A stretch of 64,000 nucleotides of DNA, taken from Emcibacter sp. (GTDB lineage Bacteria > Pseudomonadota > Alphaproteobacteria > Sphingomonadales > Emcibacteraceae). Positions 1 through 8,762 of the stretch are shown here, piece after piece. The stretch's first letter is position 1; each line of letters starts with the position of its first letter. The translations under genes were made by a program, and so were the position numbers. The stretch spans positions 1,280,001 to 1,344,000 of the forward strand of contig NZ_OY776217.1 of NCBI RefSeq assembly GCF_963675455.1, read 5' to 3'. The notes beneath the pieces are model-generated. The model saw nothing but the letters and a program-made list of their open reading frames with translations. It was not told the DNA's origin and did not search any database.

Positions 1-46
1 TTTTCCGGTCGATACGATCCAGTCGTTTTGAATGATCTGTTGTCAT
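1..46 (-). CDS. Lrp/AsnC-family transcriptional regulator, N-terminal fragment (cut by window edge)
   Basis: Only the first 15 codons are present, reading leftwards from an ATG at 46. The peptide contains KRLDRIDRK, which matches the start of Lrp/AsnC regulators, where a D-x-D-R-x segment leads into the helix-turn-helix. Lrp-type regulators often lie next to amino-acid catabolic genes, and in alphaproteobacteria an Lrp relative (PutR) activates putA. Here sdaA and putA lie just to the right, so a role in serine or proline response is a reasonable inference. Too little is visible to exclude another protein with the same start. Confidence 0.5.
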   Translation of the reverse strand, partial: MTTDHSKRLDRIDRK

Positions 47-102
47 AGTTCTTTATTCTGATTTGTTAGAGGGATTGTAGATATTATCCTGATTTTTTTT
101 GC

Positions 103-108
103 ATTATA
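103..108 (-). promoter_or_regulatory. Candidate -10 box for the leftward Lrp-like gene
   Basis: Read on the minus strand, this is a perfect TATAAT about 57 bases upstream of the regulator ATG. The hexamer 17 bases further upstream (TTTAAA) is only a weak -35. Lrp-type genes are often autoregulated, but no operator is evident beyond a TTGTATACAA palindrome at 157-166. Confidence 0.35.
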
Positions 109-156
109 GCAACATGTTCTGTGGGTTTAAAGATAATCTGTAGGCGAATCATGATT

Positions 157-166
157 TTGTATACAA
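157..166. promoter_or_regulatory. Perfect 10-bp palindrome TTGTATACAA
   Basis: This self-complementary decamer lies between the divergent Lrp-like gene and the 6S-like RNA. Such palindromes are known operators of FadR-type GntR regulators, and they also look like an extended AT-rich -10. Related TTGTATA-type sequences recur at about 8660, 12110 and 12322, all in intergenic DNA. Whether it is an operator or part of a promoter cannot be decided from sequence alone. Confidence 0.3.
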
Positions 167-209
167 TCTATGAATTATGATCGAAGGCCTCTTTTAAAAA
201 AGAGGCATG

Positions 210-445
210 CATGGTGACAAGGCAGGTGCATTTTGGCCTGTCTTACACGAGGAACCCTGCACGTTCGCAAAATTTGATATGGTGGGTGGCTTTGCCACCA
301 TGTCTGATAAGGTTATTGTGGAATGGATCCTCCCTCCATTCCTTCAGGTGGCACTCAAAACCTTTGTTGTGGCTGCGGACGTGCAGGTTCTGCTCTTTCT
401 CCTAAATACTGACTTCAGGCCTTTTCTTCGGAAAAGGCCTTTTTT
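210..445 (+). ncRNA. ssrS: 6S-like structured RNA (candidate ssrS)
   Basis: The region has no convincing reading frame but folds as a long rod. The 5' arm at 256-269 pairs with 374-387 over 14 bp (one G-U), an inner helix joins 309-314 to 359-364, and an apical hairpin pairs 320-326 with 336-342. A small hairpin (285-290 with 294-299) sits in the asymmetric bubble between the outer and inner helices. A closing stem, a large central bubble and a terminal stem-loop are the hallmark of 6S RNA, which mimics an open promoter and binds sigma70 RNA polymerase. A strong terminator follows at 417-445. The 5' end is not defined; a separate hairpin at 187-206 could belong to it. Another structured RNA remains possible. 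Confidence 0.55.
417..445 (+). terminator. Rho-independent terminator of the 6S-like RNA
   Basis: A perfect 10-bp stem AGGCCTTTTC/GAAAAGGCCT (417-426 with 431-440) closes a TTCG tetraloop and runs into six T residues. Orientation and position fit termination of the rightward structured RNA. Confidence 0.85.
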
Positions 446-667
446 CTCAGGATTCTATCGTTCAGGGCAGGGGATTTTTTCCGCTTGTTCGGAATAAATT
501 ACCGTTTTGTGATAGAAAAACGATATTTTTTGCCAAGTCTAACCAAGTAACTGTAACAAAACGTTTTATTTAGTGATTTTAGCACTATTTTGTTGAAAAA
601 TATCCTAAGGGGAGTAGTCTGGAACTGTTTATTGTCGCAGTGCAGCAAATTAAAGTGAGTAAAAATC

Positions 668-814
668 ATGGGTGAAGAAACTATTGAAGCCCTGGCAAGA
701 CAGCTGGTCCGCCGGATGGGACGATCCCAGGCAATCCAGATTTGTCAGGCGAATAAATGGTTTCGGGTCCTGGATTACATCCGGGGCATTGATAAAGGGC
801 TCGTTGCCAAATAA
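668..814 (+). CDS. Small hypothetical protein, 48 aa
   Basis: A short frame of 48 codons lies directly upstream of sdaA in the same direction (67-base gap). It begins MGEETIEALARQLVRRMG and is rich in basic and amphipathic residues, with no signal peptide and no cysteine pair. The upstream GTGAGT is a weak ribosome site. Its composition looks coding and it ends cleanly before the sdaA ribosome site, so it may be co-transcribed with sdaA. I do not recognise the family. It could be a spurious frame inside the sdaA leader. Confidence 0.4.
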   Translation: MGEETIEALARQLVRRMGRSQAIQICQANKWFRVLDYIRGIDKGLVAK

Positions 815-881
815 GTAAAAAATAAGCTCGGGCAGTTTGTGCCGGCCGGTATTTGGCACGTCTGAATATATAGGGTGGTGC

Positions 882-2261
882 ATGTTCCTGAGCGTATTTG
901 ACCTCTTCAAGGTGGGTATCGGCCCATCCAGTTCCCACACGGTCGGACCGATGATCGCGGCCAAGGCTTTTCTTGTTAACCTGGAAAATGCCGGAAAACT
1001 TCAAGATATTGTTGCTATAGAGATTTCTGTCTATGGCTCTCTGGCCCTGACCGGTCACGGGCACGCTACAGACCGTGCCCTTTTGCTTGGTCTGGCGGGA
1101 CATGATCCGGCCACCATCGATCCGGACACCATAGATGCCTGTATTGAAACAATCCGGAACCGTAATGAATTAAAACTTCTCGGACGTCGGCGTATCGCGT
1201 TTGATGAAAAACAGCATGTCAATTTTCAGATGGACAAGCTGCTCCCCCACCATAGCAACGGTATGGAATTTCTGGCCTTTGATTCCAAAGGTGAACTGAT
1301 CGCCAGGGAGGTGTTTTATTCCGTCGGCGGCGGATTCGTCGTTTCGGAAAAGGAACTGGGCAGTAATTATCCGGCCCCACCGCAATTGCCGGTTCCCTAT
1401 CCTTTCGAGAATGCCGAGGAACTGCTGGCGACCTGTCGGCAGCATGATCTGCGGATCGCCGACCTGATGCTGGCCAACGAAGTCGCCCTGGACAAAAAGA
1501 AAAAGGTTCTGGCCCGGTTGGACCATATCCACGGGATCATGGAGGCCTGCATCGACCGGGGATGCGCCCAGACCGGAATCCTGCCCGGTGGCCTCAAGGT
1601 GCAGCGCCGGGCGAAAAAGCTCTATGGGGATCTTCAGGCGGGCATGGAAAAACAGCTCAGGGACCCGGCCATTATTATGGACTGGATCAATCTCTGGGCG
1701 CTGGCCGTCAATGAGGAAAATGCTGCCGGCGGACGGGTTGTCACGGCGCCGACAAACGGGGCGGCAGGCATTCTGCCTTCGGTTCTGCGCTATTTCGACC
1801 GCTTTTATAACCAGAAGGGTCAGGACGGGATCAGGACGTTCCTGTTAACGGCGGCCGCCATCGGCTCGCTTTATAAAAAGAATGCCTCCATCTCCGGCGC
1901 CGAAGTGGGGTGCCAGGGGGAAGTCGGGGTCGCCTGTTCCATGGCAGCCGGCGGACTGGCCGCAGCCATGGGCGGCACAAACGAACAGGTGGAGAACGCC
2001 GCCGAGATCGGCATGGAGCATAATCTTGGCCTGACCTGCGATCCGGTCGGCGGCCTGGTCCAGGTGCCCTGCATTGAACGCAACGCAATGGGCGCCATCA
2101 AGGCGGTGGATGCGGCGCGTCTGGCGTTACGGGGCGACGGCCGTCATATGGTGTCCCTGGACAGGGTCATTGAAACCATGCGCCAGACAGGCCGGGATAT
2201 GCAGGAAAAATACAAGGAAACCTCAAAAGGCGGCCTGGCCGTTAATATGGTTGAATGCTGA
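882..2261 (+). CDS. sdaA: L-serine ammonia-lyase, iron-sulfur dependent, single chain
   Basis: The protein (459 aa) converts L-serine to pyruvate and ammonia in the cytoplasm. The N-terminal beta domain has the GIGPSSSHTVGP signature. The C-terminal alpha domain has TAPTNGAAG, the GCQGEVG loop and CDPVGGLVQVPC. Cys344, Cys386 and Cys397 match the three ligands of the oxygen-sensitive [4Fe-4S] cluster. The last residue, Cys459, matches the tail-in-mouth cysteine that occupies the active site of type 2 enzymes before substrate binds. The ATG at 882 was chosen over an upstream in-frame codon because TAGGGTGG precedes it. The length fits E. coli SdaA (about 454 aa). It lies between an Lrp-like regulator and putA, which suggests amino-acid catabolism. 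Confidence 0.95.
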   Translation: MFLSVFDLFKVGIGPSSSHTVGPMIAAKAFLVNLENAGKLQDIVAIEISVYGSLALTGHGHATDRALLLGLAGHDPATIDPDTIDACIETIRNRNELKLLGRRRIAFDEKQHVNFQMDKLLPHHSNGMEFLAFDSKGELIAREVFYSVGGGFVVSEKELGSNYPAPPQLPVPYPFENAEELLATCRQHDLRIADLMLANEVALDKKKKVLARLDHIHGIMEACIDRGCAQTGILPGGLKVQRRAKKLYGDLQAGMEKQLRDPAIIMDWINLWALAVNEENAAGGRVVTAPTNGAAGILPSVLRYFDRFYNQKGQDGIRTFLLTAAAIGSLYKKNASISGAEVGCQGEVGVACSMAAGGLAAAMGGTNEQVENAAEIGMEHNLGLTCDPVGGLVQVPCIERNAMGAIKAVDAARLALRGDGRHMVSLDRVIETMRQTGRDMQEKYKETSKGGLAVNMVEC

Positions 2262-2391
2262 AGTATATTCTACTGACTTATATTGTTTTTTGTAGATAAA
2301 TATCCGTCAATTTCCTAAAAATAGCGACACATATCGCTTATCTGATAGTAAAATCCGTGAAAACAGGCTTCATGTATTCAAGGAACGAACT

Positions 2392-5300
2392 ATGTATGAC
2401 CTCACCACTTCGGAAGAATTTTCCCAGCGGTCCCTCATGGAAATCAGAAAGGCTCTTCGTCAGGCGCAGCATGCGGACGAGGAAAAGGCGATTGCCAACC
2501 TGTTCCGGGCTTCCGGCCTGACCAATGCTGCCCGGGAGCGGATTGTCGAAACCGCGCGGACCCTGGTGAGGGATTCCCGTGAAAAAAGCGACGACCAGGG
2601 CACCATGGATTATTTCCTGCAGGAATTCGGCCTGTCCAACCGGGAAGGTGTGGCGCTGATGTGCCTTGCCGAGGCGTTGCTCAGGGTACCTGACGGGGAC
2701 ACGGCGGATCGTCTGATTTCCGAAAAGCTTCGTTCCGGCGAATGGTCGAGTCATCTGGGACATTCGGATTCGCTGCTGGTTAATGCCTCGACCTGGGGGC
2801 TGATGCTGACCGGGCGCGTGGTGGAGCTGGGCGATGAAGCGCACCGGAATCCCGGCAAATGGTTCGGCAAACTTATCTCCCGCAGCGGCGAGCCGGTCAT
2901 CCGTTCGGCGGTCACTCAGGCGATGAAAATCATGGGCAACCAGTATGTTCTGGGACGCACGATTGAGGAAGCCACCGGTCGCGGCCGTAAGCTGAACCAG
3001 CCCGGCACGCGCTTTTCCTTTGATATGCTGGGGGAAGGGGCCCGGACCATGGCCGATGCGGACCGTTATTTTCGCGCCTATATGGAAGCCATCGAGAAAA
3101 TAAGTGGCGCCAACGACAAGGACACGGTGACCGAGGCGGACGGCATTTCGGTAAAATTCTCCGCCCTGCATCCGCGTTATGAATTTGCCCGGCACGAAAC
3201 GGTGATGAGTGAAATGCTGCCCCGGATCGTGGCGCTGGCCAGCGCTGCCAAAAATGGCGGCATCGGATTTACCATTGATGCGGAAGAGGCCGAACGCCTG
3301 GATATTTCCCTGGATATTTTTGAACATCTGGCCCGCCATCCCGAACTGGAGGGCTGGCAGGGACTTGGCCTTGTGGTTCAGGCCTATCAGAAGCGGGCGC
3401 CCTATGTGATCGACTGGCTCGTGGCCCTGGCCCGGGAGACGGGACGACAGTTCATGGTGCGGCTGGTCAAGGGAGCCTATTGGGACAGCGAGATCAAACA
3501 TGCCCAGGAACTGGGGCTCGAGGACTATCCGGTCTATACCCGCAAGCAGACCACGGACCTGAGCTATCAGATCTGTGCCGAGCGGCTGATGGCGGCGCGG
3601 GATGTCATCTATCCCCAGTTCGCGACCCATAATGCCTATACGGTAGCCATGGTGCTGGAGCTTGCCAGGAAAGACCGGAATTTCGAATTCCAGCGTCTGC
3701 ATGGCATGGGTCACCTGATGTACGACCAGCTCCGCAGCATGGTCGAAAAGCCTGTCCCTCTCAGGGTCTATGCCCCGGTCGGGGCGCACAAGGACCTGCT
3801 GCCCTATCTGGTGCGCCGTCTGCTGGAAAACGGCGCCAACAGCTCCTTCGTCAACCGGTTTATGAACAAGACTGTGCCGGTGGAGGAACTGATGCAGGAT
3901 GTACTGACCCTGGTGGAGAAAGCATCGCCCCGGCGCCATCCCCGCATTCCGCTGCCGGCGGATATCCTGTCTGCGTCCGGTCGTGAACCTGGTGCACGGC
4001 GGAACAGCAAGGGGCTGGATCTTGCCGATCCGCTTGTGACGGAAAAACTGACTGTGGCAATGGAACAGGTCCGGCAGCAGAAATGGATTTCCGGCCCCAT
4101 TGTCGGCGGCAAATTGCTCAAACGGGATTGTACCGACGTGCATAATCCGGCCAATCATCAGGAAGTTGTTGGTGAAGTCGGGACACCGACTACAGAGGAT
4201 ATGGACAAGGCGCTTTCTCTGGCCATGACTGCCCACAAGGAGTGGGATCAGCGCGGCGGGGCCGTGCGGGCTGAGATGCTTGAAAAGGCCGCTGACCTGA
4301 TGGAACAGAATATGGGTCGCCTGATGGGCCTGATTGCTCTGGAGGCCGGGCGGACCGTGGTCGATGGCTTGTCCGAAGTGCGCGAGGCGGTGGATTTCTG
4401 TCGCTATTACGCCCTGCAGGCGCGTGAGAATTTCGCCGAACCGAAGACACTTCCCGGACCGACCGGGGAATTGAACCAGCTCAGCCTGCACGGCCGGGGT
4501 GTTTTTGTCTGTATCAGTCCCTGGAACTTCCCGCTGGCCATTTTCACCGGACAGGTGGCGGCGGCGCTGGCGGCCGGCAATGCGGTCATTGCCAAACCTG
4601 CCGAACAGACGCCGCTGATCGCTGCCGAGGCAGTGAAGATTCTGCATCAGGCCGGCGTGCCGGGCAATGTGCTGAATCTGATGCCCGGGGATGGGGTCAC
4701 GGTAGGGGCAAAGCTCGTTGAAGATGAACGCATCGCCGGTGTCGCCTTCACCGGGTCAACGGAAACGGCAAAGGCCATCAACATGACCCTTGCCCGGCGT
4801 GACGGCCCGATCATTCCTCTGATTGCGGAAACCGGCGGCCAGAATGTGATGATTGTCGACAGCACCGCCCTGCCGGAACAGGTGGTGGACGATGTGCTGA
4901 GTTCTGCTTTCCAGTCGGCCGGGCAACGCTGTTCCGCCCTCAGGGTGCTCTATCTGCAGGCCGATGTGGCTGACCAGATCATAAATATGCTGAAAGGCGC
5001 GGCGGACAGTCTGGTAATCGGGGATCCCATGAGCCTGAGCACCGATGTGGGGCCGGTCATTGATCATGACGCGCGGCAGATGCTGGAACAGCATGCGGTT
5101 CGCATGGACAGTGAAGCAAAACCGGTCTGCACCCTGCCGCTGCCGGCAGAGTGTGAGGCGGGCAGCTTTTTTGCGCCGCGCATTTACGAGATCGACCGCC
5201 TGAACCAGCTGACACGGGAAGTCTTTGGACCTGTTCTGCATGTAATCCGCTTCAGAGGCAATGACCTGGACAATGTGCTGGAGGAGGTTCGGGCGACAGG

Positions 5301-5571
5301 ATATGGCCTGACCCTGGGCGTTCACAGCCGTATTGAAGGCCGCGCGCAGGAAATTTTCAGCAAACTCGACGTCGGCAATACCTATGTGAACCGCAATATT
5401 GTCGGGGCCGTGGTTGGCGTACAGCCCTTCGGCGGCCAAGGCCTGTCCGGCACCGGACCAAAGGCGGGCGGCCCTCATTATCTGTATCGTTTCGCCTGTG
5501 AAAAGACCCTGACGGTCAATATGGTTGCGACCGGCGGCAATATGGAACTGTTCAGTCTGCTTGAAGACTAG
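2392..5571 (+). CDS. putA: Bifunctional proline dehydrogenase / L-glutamate-gamma-semialdehyde dehydrogenase
   Basis: This 1059-aa enzyme oxidises proline to glutamate in two steps. An FAD-dependent proline dehydrogenase barrel occupies roughly residues 150-490 (RLVKGAYWDSEIKHAQ, ATHNAYTVA). It is followed by an NAD-dependent aldehyde dehydrogenase from about 590 onward (SPWNFPLAIFTGQ, FTGSTETAK). The catalytic cysteine is Cys847 in SAGQRCSALR, with the general base in AETGGQN. The N-terminus starts directly with the PutA arm, and there is no ribbon-helix-helix DNA-binding domain as in E. coli PutA (1320 aa). Regulation is therefore likely from a separate factor, possibly the Lrp-like gene at the left edge. 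AAGGAA lies six bases before the ATG. A terminator follows at 5602. Confidence 0.97.
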   Translation: MYDLTTSEEFSQRSLMEIRKALRQAQHADEEKAIANLFRASGLTNAARERIVETARTLVRDSREKSDDQGTMDYFLQEFGLSNREGVALMCLAEALLRVPDGDTADRLISEKLRSGEWSSHLGHSDSLLVNASTWGLMLTGRVVELGDEAHRNPGKWFGKLISRSGEPVIRSAVTQAMKIMGNQYVLGRTIEEATGRGRKLNQPGTRFSFDMLGEGARTMADADRYFRAYMEAIEKISGANDKDTVTEADGISVKFSALHPRYEFARHETVMSEMLPRIVALASAAKNGGIGFTIDAEEAERLDISLDIFEHLARHPELEGWQGLGLVVQAYQKRAPYVIDWLVALARETGRQFMVRLVKGAYWDSEIKHAQELGLEDYPVYTRKQTTDLSYQICAERLMAARDVIYPQFATHNAYTVAMVLELARKDRNFEFQRLHGMGHLMYDQLRSMVEKPVPLRVYAPVGAHKDLLPYLVRRLLENGANSSFVNRFMNKTVPVEELMQDVLTLVEKASPRRHPRIPLPADILSASGREPGARRNSKGLDLADPLVTEKLTVAMEQVRQQKWISGPIVGGKLLKRDCTDVHNPANHQEVVGEVGTPTTEDMDKALSLAMTAHKEWDQRGGAVRAEMLEKAADLMEQNMGRLMGLIALEAGRTVVDGLSEVREAVDFCRYYALQARENFAEPKTLPGPTGELNQLSLHGRGVFVCISPWNFPLAIFTGQVAAALAAGNAVIAKPAEQTPLIAAEAVKILHQAGVPGNVLNLMPGDGVTVGAKLVEDERIAGVAFTGSTETAKAINMTLARRDGPIIPLIAETGGQNVMIVDSTALPEQVVDDVLSSAFQSAGQRCSALRVLYLQADVADQIINMLKGAADSLVIGDPMSLSTDVGPVIDHDARQMLEQHAVRMDSEAKPVCTLPLPAECEAGSFFAPRIYEIDRLNQLTREVFGPVLHVIRFRGNDLDNVLEEVRATGYGLTLGVHSRIEGRAQEIFSKLDVGNTYVNRNIVGAVVGVQPFGGQGLSGTGPKAGGPHYLYRFACEKTLTVNMVATGGNMELFSLLED

Positions 5572-5601
5572 TTCATTTTTTTAGTTGTTCAGGGCACAAA
5601 A

Positions 5602-5632
5602 AAACGGCGGGAAATTTCCCGCCGTTTCTTTT
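5602..5632. terminator. Bidirectional terminator between putA and TonB receptor 1
   Basis: AAACGGCGGG (5602-5611) pairs with CCCGCCGTTT (5618-5627) around AAATTT. A run of A precedes the stem and TTTCTTTTT follows it, so it can serve putA on the plus strand and the receptor on the minus strand. The same stem recurs at 8709-8733. Confidence 0.85.
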
Positions 5633-5651
5633 TGGATTCTGTTTTCGGCTT

Positions 5652-8570
5652 CTAGAATTTGGCGGTGGCGCCAAAGAAGAAGAAGCGACCGATCACATCG
5701 TAGGTGCCGGGATAGGTATTCCCGCTGTTTTCAGTCGTCCCACCATAGTCGTTACCCGGGATCGGGGGCTGTTTGTCAAACAGGTTGTTGATACCTGCCC
5801 GTACGGTCATGTTTTCCATGACATTGTAGGACGCGCTCAGGTCGAAATAATCGACTGAAGGTATTTTAGGCAGGGCATAGTCTGATGCCGGCGCATCACC
5901 AAATGCAACCAGGTCTTTTTCAACACTGCTCAGATGTTGCCACCGGAAGAACAATGAAAAGTCCTCATAATTCCAGGTTACATTCTGGGTCCAGCGCCAT
6001 TTTGGATCCGGCCGCAGGCAGACATTACCGACAACGCCGGCGCAATCATCAATGGACAGGATTTCAGCATCCTGGTTGAGATTCTCGATCACATGGGTAC
6101 CATTGAAAGCGAGATCTATGCTTCCCCATTCGCCCCCACTGAGATCGAAACTGTAAGTAATTGCCAGATCGATACCCTGGGTTTTCTGGAAGGCGGCATT
6201 GACCAGGCTGACATCGACACCGGTTTCGGTGCCGCCGATCAAACGGCCATTAAGCGGATTGCGGTGAATTCGATCACAAAACAGGCCATCACTGATGCAG
6301 GCATCAAGGATGTTCTGTTCGGAAATCTGCGCAACCGCATTGGTGATTTTAATGCTGTAATAGTCGATTGTAACGGCTAGTCCTGGAACGGCTTCCGGCT
6401 GGAACACAGCTCCGATGGAAAATGTGTTAGACTTTTCCGGTGTCAAATTGACATTACCACCGATAAAGTTGTTGATCTGGCCGGAAATCGGGCCACCGAC
6501 AGACCCAATGTTGGCAGCAGGAACACCCTGTGCAATACATTGTGCTGTCAATGTCGCATTGCCGACCGGAAGGTCACCCTGACACGGATCGGTTGTCAGA
6601 TCGCCGGTGCTTGGAGTATTGGGCAGGCCGATTTCGTTCAGATTGGGTGCCCGAACGGCACGCTGGTACATACCGCGGATGCGGATTCCGTCGACAGGAG
6701 TCCATTCACCACCGGCTTTATATGTCCAGTTGGTAAAGGAGTTTTCTGAAGATGCGCCGGATTTCACAGTCACCGTGTTGGTATAGTCGGAATAGCGAAG
6801 CGCACCTTCGAATGTCAGTGATTTGGCGAAGGCGACATCCTGTACCAGGGGAACCTGGGTTTCGAAGTAACCTTCCCAGATCTTGATGTCGGAGTCGATC
6901 AGTGAGTCAGAACCGAAACCGATACTGTTACCTGCCTGCAGGTTGTCATCAGGCAGCCGTTCACCGGAATCATTCCGATATTCAAAACCGACAACAAAAG
7001 CACCCGGCAGATCTGCCGTTGGGAGCTGGAAGGGTGTATCACCGCCGACGGTACCGCCGACGACAAGCTGCTCTGTTTTGTCAATAGTGGCGAGGTCAAG
7101 GGCGATAAAGGCCGCGGCCTCGGCAGACAGGTTACCCAGTCCAAAGAAATTGGCCGGGATACAGCCGCCGCTCGGGTCCTGACAGACAATATTGCCTTCA
7201 CCGTCATCGACGGCCAGCATGGCCTGCTGCGCCTTGCTGAAGTTTACATCATTTCTGTTGAAAGTGGTCCGGCTTGTGCGGCCATATTGCATGAAGAGAT
7301 CATAGTTATAGCTCTCTGCAAAATCACCCCGGAGGCCGCTGACGACCTGGTAAGCGGTGTTTTCATAGAAACTGTCACGGGTGCCAACTTCGAGAAGGCG
7401 GCGCCCAAAGGCAATTGTGGTTGTGGCGTCAGCATCAATGATGCCATCGTTGTCAGAATCAAAAGCCGCATCAACGTTTCCATCACCGTCCACGTCGGAA
7501 AGTGCTCCGATGGCTTGTGAAGACAGATAGGGATTATCCAGGTTGAGCTGAAACGGGAAGAAGAAGGTTCCTGACGGGGCGAGCACCGTATTCACCCGGC
7601 TGTTGGCGAATGAAAGTCTGGCATAGGCTTCCATATTCTCATTGATGTCGTAACTCGCCAGAGCAGTAGCCGTGATCTTTTTCTGCGGTGTCTGATACAG
7701 GTTGTAGGGGTTGAAGTTGAAGAATCCTTCAAATGGGACGAGGTTTCCATCCGGATCAAACTGAGTTGCCTCATACTCTTCGGAACCTGGCACCAAAGCC
7801 AATGCACCGTCAACTACACCTTCGAGTTTTGTGAAACTGCCCTGTTCCTGCAGCAGGTCATCAAGGGCAAAAACACCGAAGTCGCGCTGATCCTGGGTCA
7901 GGGCGTTCATGTTCATATAGCCGAAATTGACAACCGCATGGCCGCGATCATTGCCAAAACCTCCACCAATGGTGGCGTCGACGCTGAAACGTTCCGCATC
8001 ACCATTTTCGGACAGGCCATATTGGGTATCGATCTCAACCCCTTCGAAATCATCGTTCAGGATGAAGTTGACAACACCGGCAATCGCATCTGAACCGTAT
8101 ACAGCGGAAGCACCGCCGGTGACCACTTCGACACGTTTGATCAGGCTGGTCGGGATCATATTCAGGTCAACATAACCATTGCTGTCATATGGGGTGAATC
8201 TTTTCCCGTCGACCAGAACGAGGGTACGTTCTTCGCCCAGATTTCGCAGGTCAACGGTGGAAACGCCGGGATTGCCATTGTTGGATGATGAGCCCAAAGC
8301 GGGCACTGCCTGAGGAATATCACGCAGGAATTCCTCAATATTGTTGGTGCCGGTGACTTTCAGGCTTTCGGCATTGATTGTTGAGACCGGGCTGTTGGCG
8401 ACAAGATCCGCACGTTTAATACGGGTACCTGTGACAACGACCTCTTCGAAGGCCATTTCTTCTTCGGCTTCCTGGGCATTCGCTGTCTGGTGTAGGGGGA
8501 TGGTATGAAGGCCTGCCAAAACCAGTGCAGACACGCCATACCGAAGGCGTGTTGAAAATACGCTTTTCAT
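5652..8570 (-). CDS. TonB-dependent outer-membrane receptor, 972 aa
   Basis: This is an outer-membrane active transporter powered by TonB/ExbBD. A signal peptide ends near TANAQ, followed by an acidic stretch and the TonB-box-like EEVVVTGTRI. A plug domain follows to about residue 180 (LVDGKRFTPY, VEVVTGGASAVYGSDAIAGV) and then a 22-strand-type barrel ending in a terminal Phe (GATAKF). Length and motifs fit the large receptors common in marine Caulobacter/Sphingomonas-like bacteria. The substrate is unknown. The neighbouring putA and sdaA hint at amino acids or peptides, but this is weak. It is paralogous to the next receptor, with similar signal peptides. A TATAAT lies on the minus strand near 8660. 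Confidence 0.93.
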   Translation of the reverse strand: MKSVFSTRLRYGVSALVLAGLHTIPLHQTANAQEAEEEMAFEEVVVTGTRIKRADLVANSPVSTINAESLKVTGTNNIEEFLRDIPQAVPALGSSSNNGNPGVSTVDLRNLGEERTLVLVDGKRFTPYDSNGYVDLNMIPTSLIKRVEVVTGGASAVYGSDAIAGVVNFILNDDFEGVEIDTQYGLSENGDAERFSVDATIGGGFGNDRGHAVVNFGYMNMNALTQDQRDFGVFALDDLLQEQGSFTKLEGVVDGALALVPGSEEYEATQFDPDGNLVPFEGFFNFNPYNLYQTPQKKITATALASYDINENMEAYARLSFANSRVNTVLAPSGTFFFPFQLNLDNPYLSSQAIGALSDVDGDGNVDAAFDSDNDGIIDADATTTIAFGRRLLEVGTRDSFYENTAYQVVSGLRGDFAESYNYDLFMQYGRTSRTTFNRNDVNFSKAQQAMLAVDDGEGNIVCQDPSGGCIPANFFGLGNLSAEAAAFIALDLATIDKTEQLVVGGTVGGDTPFQLPTADLPGAFVVGFEYRNDSGERLPDDNLQAGNSIGFGSDSLIDSDIKIWEGYFETQVPLVQDVAFAKSLTFEGALRYSDYTNTVTVKSGASSENSFTNWTYKAGGEWTPVDGIRIRGMYQRAVRAPNLNEIGLPNTPSTGDLTTDPCQGDLPVGNATLTAQCIAQGVPAANIGSVGGPISGQINNFIGGNVNLTPEKSNTFSIGAVFQPEAVPGLAVTIDYYSIKITNAVAQISEQNILDACISDGLFCDRIHRNPLNGRLIGGTETGVDVSLVNAAFQKTQGIDLAITYSFDLSGGEWGSIDLAFNGTHVIENLNQDAEILSIDDCAGVVGNVCLRPDPKWRWTQNVTWNYEDFSLFFRWQHLSSVEKDLVAFGDAPASDYALPKIPSVDYFDLSASYNVMENMTVRAGINNLFDKQPPIPGNDYGGTTENSGNTYPGTYDVIGRFFFFGATAKF

Positions 8571-8703
8571 TTTCCTTAGCTCCTTAGGGTTTATAAATTT
8601 TCTTCTTGTAGTTCCCTTGACCCCCGGGAGGTGGAAATCCGCTAGTATTGAGCAGAGAAATTATACAATTTTATGACATGTGCACGGAGGGAGAGCGAAG
8701 GCA

Positions 8704-8733
8704 TAAAAAAACGGCGGGAAAATCCCGCCGTTT
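8704..8733 (-). terminator. Terminator of TonB receptor 2
   Basis: AAACGGCGGG (8709-8718) pairs with CCCGCCGTTT (8724-8733). On the minus strand the stem is followed by a seven-T run. Stem arms are identical to the terminator at 5602-5627; only the loop differs. Confidence 0.85.
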
Positions 8734-8762
8734 CAAATTGTGTTTCTATCCTTGGTAGAGGA

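Noticed and set aside
2338..4647. Open minus-strand frame of 769 codons
   Set aside because: It is antisense to putA, whose PRODH and aldehyde-dehydrogenase motifs are complete. The minus-strand product has no motif, and such frames are common opposite GC-rich genes.
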